Source: Nereocystis luetkeana
Taxonomy: Eukaryota; Sar; Phaeophyceae; Laminariales; Laminariaceae
Direction of reading: 5' to 3'
NCBI GenBank assembly: GCA_031213475.1
Contig: JARUPZ010000003.1
Coordinates: forward strand, 8,548,313-8,612,312
DNA length: 64,000 nt
Shown: positions 35,701-47,700 of the stretch, in pieces
Numbering within the stretch: the first letter of the stretch is position 1
Layout: each line of letters starts with the position of its first letter
The notes under the pieces: generated by a model
Databases searched by the model: none
What the model saw: the letters and a program-made list of their open reading frames with translations, nothing else
What the model was told of the DNA's origin: nothing
Program-made: the position numbers and the translations under genes

Positions 35701-38700
35701 CCATTAGTCCACCTCCTGACTCCCGTGCAGGTATCGGGGGATATCACCGTAGGTATGAACATAATCCCCACCTCACTGCTCAATATCGACCGACCCGCCT
35801 GTTGTTCACCCGGTGTGAGTGGTCAGCGATTCGCCTCGCTCGCTCTGGACTCCAGTGACTACCCGAACGAAACGAGCGTCGTTGCAGAGGCAGCCAAAAG
35901 CGGGAGCGGCACGATGGTCGATACTGTTGTGGCCGCCATGTCCGATGTGATGTCGGTAGAGAAGGTGCGTGTTGTGATTGGGTTGTAACGCCCTCATGAT
36001 CGATTAGTACCCGGAGGCAGAGCGAAGGCGGGCAACGTTGAGGAGGGACAAGTCGGTTGTCGCTCGTGACCACACGAGAGAGCAGGACAAACCCACGTTC
36101 AATCGTAATATTCGTTATCGTCTACCGGCTCTGTTGCGCTCGAACGTAGCCGCCGGTTCAGCTACATCCCGGTTTGTCCTACGACACCTTCCCCTCCTCA
36201 CTCCTCCATTCCTTTTCTTCTTGCCTCCTTCCCGCGCTCACCCCTACGCCCTTATAGCCGGCCTTGAACCCTCCATTCTACGTGCGAGCCAGGTGCTACT
36301 GTTTTATCTCCCTTCCTGACAATAGGTGCTGCTGATATTTAATGTCAGCGGTTGTGTTGGTGTGGTGTCTTGTTCGCTTTCGCCCTAGGTGATCGCTGAA
36401 GTTATGTTGTCCACCGGCCCGCGTCGAATGTCGGTGCTTATGGTCGCAGCCGAGACGGGGAGTGCAGAAGCGGTTACTGCCGTCATGAAGGCTTTGTCGA
36501 CTATTTCGGCTGGCACCAAGATCATCGTGAGTGCCTGTGTAGTAACGTCTTTCTTTCAAAACATCCGTCCTCCCGTTTTCTCAATGTTTCCTCGATTCAT
36601 TCGATTTAAGCTTTAGATGCTGTGTATATAGAAGTCGCGCCATAGAGCGAATACAGACATGGCGGCGAGCTCCTTACCAAGTCGGGTGCACAGGCGTTCC
36701 GGTGAATGACGTGGCGTATCGTGGCGGGTGGTGGTGTGGCGTGGAACCGTCTGATGCGGATCAGCCGCGCATGCTATATCGGGGGCCACGGTAAACATGA
36801 CACTGCCGACGATGTCCATCTCGGAACTTTACGCCACGATAGTGGCTGCGGGATAGACAAGGGATTACACTCGTAGAGGATGTAAGTTAATAGAGGTGGT
36901 TTCGAGAACGGCCCAGGACGTTACTTACGGTCCAGAACGCTCCAGCCCCCCGTTGTAGGACGCATACACGTAACTGAGGTAAATTACACATATTATCGTC
37001 GGATATAAATAGGTGGATACGAAACTAACCCAAACAACCCCACGCGACCTTATACGTGAGAGCCTGGGCCTGAAACAGGGAAAATACGCAGCAAGTGATC
37101 GTTTTGTGTCGTACGATAGAGCTACAACAGCAGCTGTTTGTTTCTACAGATATAAGTCCTGGTGCGGTTCATTGTATCTCGTGGTTGCTGAGCTTAGATC
37201 GCTCGTGCAGGCGACGCCTAGAGGATGCGGTGTGTTACTGTACATAGTGACGACGTAGGGAAACCTCGCAAAACGGACAGCTGAGCACTCGGCTGATGTC
37301 ATACATGCGCAAAGACCAGAGGGTAAATCGTATCGGAAACCCAGGCCAGGGTTGAACAGGTAGCAAACGCTAAGGTGTCGCATCGAACCGGTGCATGTTG
37401 CACGCGCTATGCCGGACAGGTTATATCAACGAAGCTTACCAGGTATTCAATGATAAAGACGCGCAAAACGCAATCAGTGGCAGTGAAGCCGTTGCGTTGC
37501 CCTGTGATACCACCACCTGCGACAGCATAAAACGCGACACGTGTAGTTTTGTTTGTGGAACTTAACATAACCAGTCTCACGCGCAGCGCATTGAAACGGC
37601 ACTCGGAAACACTCTCTATCAAAACCGACCAACCAAACCCATACACGCTGGCCGAAAAACACCCGCCACCAAGATCCGCCCCCAGACGTCGAAGACCGTC
37701 CGGGGGGGGCACATGTCGTCGGGAAAACAATACTTTAACCAGCATATTGTTTGGTTGTGAACGACGCGATTGGCTGCTCGAGCGTTAAATACGCAAATAG
37801 GAAAGCTGAGAGAACAGCCATCGTTCCCTTGTCAGTCCGTATGGCAGGACCCGCGAGACTGAACGAGGGTGGGGGCGGGATGAAATGATGGCTAGAAGAC
37901 TCCAAAGTTTAACAGTGTGAGGGGTCGAACGAGCCTCGTCGACTGTACTGCCGTTTACAGCAGGCACCCGGGTGCGTGCTCCCTACATGCCGCAAAATCC
38001 AAACTTGCATGTGACGTTTGTGACTGGGCAACTACGCACTAACATGAACCTGCCTACATCAAACCGAAGGAAAAACGAAACCAGCAAGAATAAACAAAAT
38101 ACTAAACCCGTTAACATAGAAATAGAGTCCGTCCAGTGCAAAGCACATGCGTTCAGACGCTTCGTCAGCCTATGTGAATTCCCTCGTATCTCGATGTCTC
38201 CGGACTCTTTCTTCTTCCTCTGATAGGATCGCCAGGTGGCACGATTGAAGTTGCCAGGAATGTTTTACTCAAATCGCAGGCCTTCCCTGTCGCCCGGGCC
38301 CAGCTGAATCTTCATCGTGCGAGAGACAACCTAAGCGCCCCGACATGATTTAGCCCCGCAACTTCTCGGGCGCCCACCCCTCCCCTACCTAACCACTTCG
38401 TGAACAACTGATGAACCATATTTTGTCGTATCGGTGCACCGCCACAACAACAACGCTCTCCAAACTCAAGCGCAACATGATCGCTGCCAAGGACGTACAC
38501 GGAATGACGGCGCTACATTTCGCATTGACCAGCGGCGTTCTAGCGACAATCCAACTCGTGGCGGCGTTTATGACTCGGTCTCTTTCGCCCAGCAAGGTAC
38601 GCCTTCTTGGTATTCTGGCGTGAAGCTAGCCACCTTCCGTTGACGGTTTGTTTGTGCTGGTTGTGCGAGGCAAATTGAGTTTCGGTCCATGACGCCATGC

Positions 38701-41700
38701 CGGTGTGATCATCTTGTTAAGACGGTACGCTTACCTCACGAGGAGGCAACAACCAAGATGTTAGGAACTTTTTGCTGCTGGGAATGTGTTGGGACCATCG
38801 GGAACGATAGCCATCGTAGGTGCAGCAACGTGTGAACTTACTTCGTCGCTACGCAGGGCCAAGGCGTGTATTGGTTTTTCAGCCCGCTGTCTGTTGGTCC
38901 CTCGGCATTTATTCTGAGCGGTCTTGAGAACGAAGACTGCAACCAATTGGTGGGTATCCGTTCGGAACATGTCGGGTCTTTCGTCGTAGATTTGTCGGAA
39001 TGGCAATAGGAACGTTGCTTGTCTTTCTGCACGTACACCCGCTCGTCGAATGTACGAAAACATACGATTAGGGATGTGATACATGATGTCCGATAACGTA
39101 CCGCCTGAATGGTGCGTGTTCTCGGTCGGGAAGAAAACATGATGGACAAGCCAAACAGTGACTCTCGAACCGGGGGGCATGGGATGGCCTGCTGCTCGAA
39201 GACTTGAACAAATTTGCGTGAAGAGCATGCTCCAACGGCACACGGCCGTCCCCTCCCTACACGTGTTCCTGGCGTGTGGACCTGAAGCACGCTGCTTCGA
39301 TTTGACATGGTATGTTCGTTTTGTGTCTAGTCTGACGTGTGCCAGTCCGCATCGGGCTGCCGCGATGTGGTTCCATCAGCGTCGATTGCGTTCGTTTCGT
39401 TCTCACTCGCCCCCTAACAGTTCCGGTCCAGTGGGTCCCTTATTTGTTTCCTAATGCTCGTATTCGTCGCAATCGAACGACGTGAACGGTGCTCCGACTC
39501 TCCTACCGGATGCGAAGATGTTGGACGTGTACAGCGCCACTCTTGCCGCGTGTTGCGCCGGCCTCTCCACGCCGGTGAGTGAAACGGAGCCTTTGAACAG
39601 AGAGAGGTATGTCCATCCAATGACACGTCCAGACGACTTGTTGTTCCCGACTAATGATACAAAAAAATATAGAAGATAGTTATTCGCAACGTCCAGTTTT
39701 CACGCAGCTGGTGAGCACGGGTTGTAAGGGAGGGACCTTGCGTTCTAGTAATGAGTCTGTTCGCGTCCTGTCGTGATCGCAGGAAACACACTTCAACCCC
39801 GGGCGTAGTTGCTTCAGTTTTCCGTCGGTGTCTTTTTCGGCAGTGTATTTTCAGGATTTTCTCTACCACGGAGTATCCATATCGTGTCGACCAAGCTGGA
39901 GGAAGACACTTTACCGCTCGTCCATAAAGACCCCTGAGTGTTGAAGGAAAATACCTCAGGATACACGGGGCTGGCGGAAGCGGTTGCCCTTGTGCACTGG
40001 CTTCCACTCGGCGAAGGGAAGGGGACAAAGAGGCGTTTTGGGCGCGCTCGATGTGTGCGTGTACTGGTATGCAGTGATCGGTGGACGGTGGGTATGAAGG
40101 TCTTGGATATTATAGCTCTCCGGTCAGCTGTCATGTCCGCTGGGGAGTTTGCGCGGTGGTTATGTCGGACAAGGAATGCCCTCAAACGCGTGCTCCAGGG
40201 CAGAACGTGGTTGATTTCCGTTGAGGCTGCCGGTGTCACCGTGGTGAATTCCCTGCCTCCTGCAGGAAATGCATGCGATACACCGACGGGAGCATGTGGT
40301 GGTGATCCAATTTACAGACCGACCTCCTGCTGGTATTACATACGCTGCGGCTGTGTGGACCCAAGCGCTGGAAGTTTTTTTCTCGCCGATCACACACGAG
40401 CCCGTGACCTCAATCCGTAAACTCTGTACATTCTGTCACGTCTGTCGCAACGGGCGATAATGCGGCATGCAGTTCGTCTCGGTTTTCCTCAGAATCAACA
40501 TCCCCACATGTGTTTCTAGCAGCATGTTTGCTCAAGCTCGTCAGTGCTTCACGGTGTAAACGGAGTGGGTGGCGTAATCGCGCGTTGAAGTTTAGAGCCT
40601 AGGGTTAATGGTTCATGCCTTTGCGGTAATCCTCCGCTCTGCGACCAACGGATGGATGTACTCGGAGATATGCTGAGCTGGTCTGCGTCCTCATTCATAC
40701 GGTGACACATCGATTTTCTGTCATCGTTGATCGGTCTGTCTCATGCCCATTTTGCAGAGCAGCGGAGGCGTTCTTTTTTTAACGGTATTCCGAGGATATG
40801 GTCGATGCAGATTATAACTCGCGCGAAACAAGTTGTTTGTATACCATTGCTGTTGCTTGAAAGGGGGCTCATATGCATGCTCATGCCGATTTTGGAGGCC
40901 TGGAAGCGGTTCGAATCGCGCACCCTACTGGAACCTGTGCGAAGGTGTTCTTGCGCACCAACGGTGATGTCGTTTTGTTTTTGTGAGGACCAACCACAAA
41001 AACTATAGGTAAAGTGTCAATATCACGTTGACGCACTCGAACTCACCGGCATGGTGTGGCTGCTCCGACCCGTGTTGAGGCTGGTTCGCCTCATGTCGCC
41101 AGTGGTTCAGTTATCCTCGATCCCAGCTCGGCCATTGACCCGTTCGTTTTAGTAGTGTTTTATTGTATCCGAGCCTGCTGCGGAACACATCAGTATGGCT
41201 GTACTGGTACACACTTCGCCTGCGTTCCTGATGTCTCACAGCGATCTCGATGGCTTCCACCGCCGTCGTTCCTCCCTGCGCTGTTGTTTTCTGTTTTTTT
41301 TTTGTCGCTTCTTACGTGGTGCTGGGTAAGTGAACCAGGTGGACAGCAAGCTGCTCGAGGTGCTTTCGTACCTCCTGCAACAGGGCGCGAAGCCCGGAAC
41401 CCTTGACCTCACTCGGCTCTCGACCAGCGTCTCATTCCCCCGCTTAAAGGTTCGTCCGACTGTCAGTCGTTCGGCGCTAGTGCGACGTATACACCCGTGA
41501 TGCCACATTTTTTCGGAAGTCAACCTGTTCCAGCTGTACTAAACCCGGTTGAATTTGGGAGCAAAGGTCTGTCGCACTTGGTATACACGTACGTGGTTGC
41601 GCGTTAATAGTATGAGTGGGTGACGCCCCTGAGCCATAAAACATTGCCGCCATGGTAAGTAAGACTACGCTTGAAACATTAGTCCATATTCGATTGTACG

Positions 41701-44700
41701 GCAACTGTGGTGGTTTTGACGGAACATGATTGTTGTTCAAAACTATGTTAAGAACACCAAACATTTCACCGGACACTCCAAATCGGAATACGGCAATCGT
41801 CCGACCCCTGCTGTTCCCGTTGTCAGGCGACTTTGCTGGGAGCGGTGTCTTCGGCGAATAACCCGTTTATTCCTGGCATGAACCTCTCCGTCGGCCTCTC
41901 CGTGGCTGGAAAAAATGCCGTCGAGGGGGAAAAGCGAGCTCTACTTTCGATGCAGGTTTCGCTATTTCTTGTCGGTGGTTGCTATTACGGGGGGCCATAG
42001 TTAACAGGACCTATGGTATACATAAAAACCTATATGTTTAACCATTTTTACCAACAATATTTGGTCCTGTTAACTATGGTCCCCCGTAATAGTTTGGGTG
42101 TTGAGCGCTTCGGAGAGTAAAGGTTGGCAGTGAAGTTAGACCGTAGGAGACTGACGGACTGAATGAAGAAGGCAGATGTGATTGCACGGGGTATTTATCG
42201 AGTGACGTGCTGGTAGACCTCATGATGTGATGTCAGATCGAAAGTGTGCCACCGACTCCCTTCACCCGGTCTACTCAGTTTATGTCCACGGGGGGTCAGC
42301 TACCACAGGCCCCTCGCACCAAACGTGCTGTTAGCAATCAACACCATATACTTTTTTATTTTTTTTATTACCTGATTTCAACCGCATACAGGCTGCGGTG
42401 GACGAGCTGCTGGTTGAGGTTCTTGAGCACCTTCCGCAAACCGTGAGGGGCTTTGAGGGACAAATGCAGACGTGTTCAGCGGTCTTCGAGCCTGAAGCCG
42501 TCATCTCAGGCCACAACGGCACGGCGGGACCCCTGAGCGTGGCCCTCCAAAAGCGCCAACAGATGGATACCTACTGCACGATCCCCTTGGTGCTGGACTT
42601 CATGTGGCGGAAATTCACGAAGGGCCTCCCCAGCTTGCGGGACACGGAGGGGATACTGGATACTAACAAGGATTTCTCGGACGCCGAGCAGGCCCTATAC
42701 GGTTGGTCTTGCGTTGTGTCACCGGTCTTTGTGAATATTTATATATATACCAGGGTATACGGTTTTATTTGAAGGGTTTGAATGGTAAGGAATACCTCTA
42801 CCCGATGCATTTTTGATGGTCGTGTCGACCTTACCGGAGAATCGGCTACGGGTATATATAGTAAAAAAAAAACACCCAACTTACCGAAGTGTCGGGTACC
42901 GATGTCGAGGCCGTTCTGAGCAACACCGCCACCCCCGGTATTGTGGTCGAGAGCACACTGGTACCCGGGCTATATTATATCTTGTAGGGCGTACCGAACT
43001 TACCGGAGTGGTACTTTGTAATGTACCGGGCCCACCGAAACGTCGGGTTATCGTACTTAAAAAAGCATCGCGAACTTCCCTAAACACGGGGTACCAGTAC
43101 ATCTTTGTTTCTCACCTTACGGAAGCGTCAACTAGTAGTATCGGTGTCGACGAGAATACCGAGCTGGCCGCATTGTGGGGTACCGGTATCCAGGCCGTAC
43201 GGAACAAATACGAATACTCCCGGTAGTGTGATCGAAGGTATACCGGTACCCGGGTGTTGAGGGATGGGTGTACAGCACTTACGGAGGTCGCGGGCATCGG
43301 TGTCGATTTCATACCGAACATAAACGGATTCTCGGTTACCCCCGGCATTATTGAGGCAGTACTGGAGAAATCTAGGTAGTACCAAATGCACTCACACGAA
43401 GCCCCAACAAAAATCAGGTACTTACACGTAGGAATAGCAAAATAGTGGCGGCGGCAACGGCACAGGAAACGGCAGTGCAGCTACCTCTATCCTAATCAAA
43501 ACCCCAGCCGTCACCCTGAGTAGCCAAAGCGGCTAGCAGGACCAGCAAGAACAATGTTAAAACAGAACAGCAGAGAGGCAGAAGCAGCGGCTCAGGTTGG
43601 CAATGTGCTGCGATTGTGTGCTCTACCGTAAACGTTCACGCTTGCCCCCCCTAAAGAGTGCAACGCTTGAAACAATTTCTATGCCTCAAGTTTGAGACTC
43701 GGCATATAGTCTAGACGTCGGCGATTTTGCGCCGCTGCCGCTGCTGCTTCCGCTGCTGGTGGTGGTACAACAGGCAGCGTCGGAAATAAAATACAATAAG
43801 GATGAATGCGTGCTGTGACGCTCACGTCGGTTAAACTCTGTATGATACACGTACTACTGCAGAATACGAGCAGTCGACGTCTTTTCCACGACACCAAGTG
43901 TGCGCAAAACGTCCGATAGCAGTGGCACGGCGGTATTCGAACCCCATCGCCACGCCGTGGCGACACGATCAGCTACCTATTGGAGTGTCCGCAATCTGCG
44001 CGATTGTTGTGAAGTCTGCGATGAGCGCGGTGCGTCGGGCAGCTGAATTTCTAAAGAAGTCAAGGACGACATACATCGGTAGATGTACACAGAAGGCCGC
44101 TGATGCTGCTGTGTGGGGGGTGGCAACTAAACGCTGAGTATGTAATGATGTGACAATACGTCCGTATTACGGCACAGCTTACCCGATGCCCCGGTATCGA
44201 GGCGGTACCGTATATAAATATAGCCGGTACCCCGCTGCTGTGGTCGTGGGTTTTCCGATGCTCGCTGTACATAAGGTCGGCCGTACCAAACTCACCGAAA
44301 CCTCGGGTGACTGGTCCAGTCTTGAAGGAGCACTCAACTTATCGAAGCCTCGGGCACTGGTATCGAAAACAAACCGAACTTAGCGAAGAGTCGGGTGACG
44401 GTAGCAAATACATACCGGACTTACCGAAGTGTCCAATACTGGTATTATCGATACCGAACAAAAACCGGTACCGTTGTGGTCGAGGTTACACTGGCACCAG
44501 GGTGAATTCGAGTAGGTGTACCGACTCAAAACCGAGGTCAACGAACAGTCGGGTGTCCGAATCGAAAAAGTACCAAACACATCGGTAGGGTTAAGTAGGG
44601 TATGATATATTTACCGATAACTTCCTCCCGAAATACTTTGGTACGCCCTTTGCAGAACATACCCTTGTATTGTTTCGCAGCAGCAAGCATCACATGTATT

Positions 44701-47700
44701 AAAGTGTATAAGTTTGGAACACGATTCAACTATTGTTAGGAGAGGTACGTTAGCGTCTGCTCTGCTCCAGATACATAATTTTGACTTGACCCCTTTAGAA
44801 CCGCAATCCCGTTTGGGGACAAAACTACTTGAAATTTGACTGGTTTGTCCCCAGAACGGGGCTGCAGTTCTAAAAGGGTTAAAGTCGCATCTATCTATGA
44901 ACCAGCAACATACGAGTTTGAACCATGACACCCGTTGACGCCATTAAAGCGGCGAATAATTCAAGCCGTGTGAAGTTAGAAGCAACACCTAAACATATAC
45001 AAAAATGTATCTTGCTCAGGCCTCGTACAGCAACCCTGCCGAGTGTGGTGCAGTCAGGCCCCCGAAAAAGTTCTATTCGACCACGTGTTTCTGGTCTTGG
45101 GCGTAGACATTGCCATTTTGTCACCGTCGTCCGCCCAGGTAACGATATGCTCGCCGACAGTATGGCCTTGCAGACCGGCTTCGGGGATGGCAAGCTATCC
45201 AGTTTCAGCTACTTCCCGGGGGCCCGTTTCATCATTGTCGGACTCCTGTCGCGACCGGACAGCTACTACAAAGTGAGTCGGGTACTGCGAGGGCGCAGTT
45301 GATTCACTGTACTAGTGTCTCACACCCAAATATGTGCCGTATGTTTCGGATATAGTTTGTTAACATCGTCTCGCAGCGCGTTGGTCGTGACAAGTTTTCT
45401 AATCAGTCCCTCCTCGGTCTCCCAACTAAACGTGAATGATTTGTCCACTTAGGTGCCTGCTTTGCGGATGGTGCTTGATTTGGTCACGTACCTGTGGATG
45501 ATGGGATTCTTCGCGGGCTTCGTGCTGTTCAACGATGAGACGACGTTCGATTGGACGGAGGTTATCTTCGCCTCCTACGTCATCGTACGTAGCCCGCCCA
45601 GTGATTTAGTTGCATTTCTTCGCGTGCGCCAACGGGCACGCGTGTGCTTGCGGGTTTGATTGAATATTTGTGAGTACGTTCCACCTTGTGTAAGTGCCAC
45701 TCAGGTATTCCGTTCGGTTTCGTAAAGTATTGCTGAAAAACGGACCTCCGATTTTGTAGAGAAAAACCCGACTTTGTGCTGTATCGCCGCAAGCATGCTG
45801 CTTCCAGGTGTACCTACCTTGCCATGCCCTCTCGATTCCAGAGCCACTCTCACTGTTCATCGGTATCGAGTTGGACCAGGCAGTGGGACAAGACGATGCG
45901 TACGAACACCCCGCAAACGGATGAAGTTCATAGCGACTCTAGATGGGAATGCACGCTGCTGCCTCCGTTCACTGTGGGACGAATGTGGAAGTTCTTGAGA
46001 GCACATGTTGTTTCAAAGCTATAACCTGTCAACTCGGTCCGACAGAACATTCTCCAATTTAACATAGTTTCCTTCCCGCTCTCTATCTTCTCGAATGTTG
46101 TACAGGGGGCAATTGTGGCAGAGGTCCTGGACATCGTCGCGAACCCACGGGATTACTTCCTCGATCGATGGAATGTGCTGGACGTGGGTTGCCTTTGCCT
46201 GATGTTCGTTGGCCTGTGTGTTCGCGCTTTTGATCCCGCCAACTCGACTTTGTCGCGATCGCTGTACGCTCTGAGCGGACCTTTCGCCTTCACAAGGATC
46301 CTGTTCTTCGCCCAGATACTCCCCTCCCAGGGACCCATGATCCAGGTGAGTCGCAGGCACGGCGACGGCGACGGTGGCACAGCTGATACACACACTGTCC
46401 CGTGGTCTAACAGACCGTGCCTGGCAATGTACAGTGAATTAAGTCCGTACGTCTAGACACCGGTATCATCCCCCTCGCCTCTACGCTCAGTGGTGCCGTG
46501 CGAGCACCAGATCAAGAGAGTGGGAGGGAAGACCAATGTGCGGTGCTCAGGTTTCACGTGGCAGGAGGTAATGATACCCATGTGGTTGTTGTCGGCACGC
46601 TGGTGTGCGTGAAGTTCTCTGCTATAACCGCGCTCGGAATATTTCTGACCACCGTCGTTCGACGTTGAGCGCATGCGATAGGCCCTTGCCCGACCTCTAT
46701 CGCAGGGGTGTGGTCCGTGGTTGGCCAGACATGACTAGGACTGACAGTGTGGAAGTAGCCATGGCGTAGACGTTTCCGTGCCTCGTGGTATGCGCTTCCC
46801 CAGTTGCAAATGGATGGGCCTCAGCGATGGAGAAGTTGCCTACAACTTTATAGTTTAGACAGGCATGTACGAGACGTGAGGGGGGTGCGTCGGTCGTCGA
46901 CCGTTTTCAATCGCGGTCCACAAAGTTAGTCGTTTCCGACCACGTCTGGCGTTGTTGGAATTTCTCACCCCCCCCCTACTCTTCTGCAGACCTGGTAAAA
47001 AACGCGCATATCACTAAAGTTTGAGTTCTATAAATGTCTTCTCGCCCATGCCTCCCTTGTCGTCACCGTTGGGTAAGGTTTTGTTTTCAATGACAGGTGA
47101 ACTCGTCAAATTCGGCGTGGTGATGCTTGTGGTGATGGCTGGCTTTGTGGTGTCCTTCTTCAGTATATTCCATCGCAACGTCACCTTCGGCAAGGTGAGG
47201 CTTAAACTGTGGCTTCCCTCCGTTTGTGGTGATGTTGTTCGCCCTTGCCGTATTCCTACTGGTTCTCACCAGAACAGCTACGCCGAGGATTTGTTTGCCG
47301 GAGGGGGCAAGCCTAAGATTTGTTTGCCTCGGTAATGGGATTCACGATCGGAAGCGTTCACTTTAGCCGCCATCAACCATTTAACGAAGCAGCCTGAGTG
47401 GTGGTCCTCCTTGAAAGTACAGAAAACCCCGCACTGTGTATGCGATTTCGTCGATGCAGGTCTGGATGAACGCGTTCAAGGCCATGCTTGGAGAAACCGG
47501 TTTTTTCCAAAACTTTTCTGGCAGTATATTTGACTCCATAGCGACGGCACTTCTGGTGGCCTATCTGCTGATCATGACCATCATGATGCTCAATCTTCTC
47601 ATCGCGGTACTGAGCACAGCCCACGCAAGGATCGATAGCAACACCGATCGAGAATACAAGGTCCGTGTCGTGTTCCGGACATATTGAGCAACACCGAACG

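Noticed and set aside
38761-39308. Minus-strand frames of 156-160 codons in the channel intron
   Set aside because: Two overlapping frames of equal length with no recognisable domain; chance frames in an intron are more likely.
47097-47194. Acceptor at ACAG|GTGAAC for channel exon 15
   Set aside because: In the required phase 0 this start gives GTG AAC TCG and soon a TGA stop; the acceptor ending at 47,077 keeps the S5 frame.
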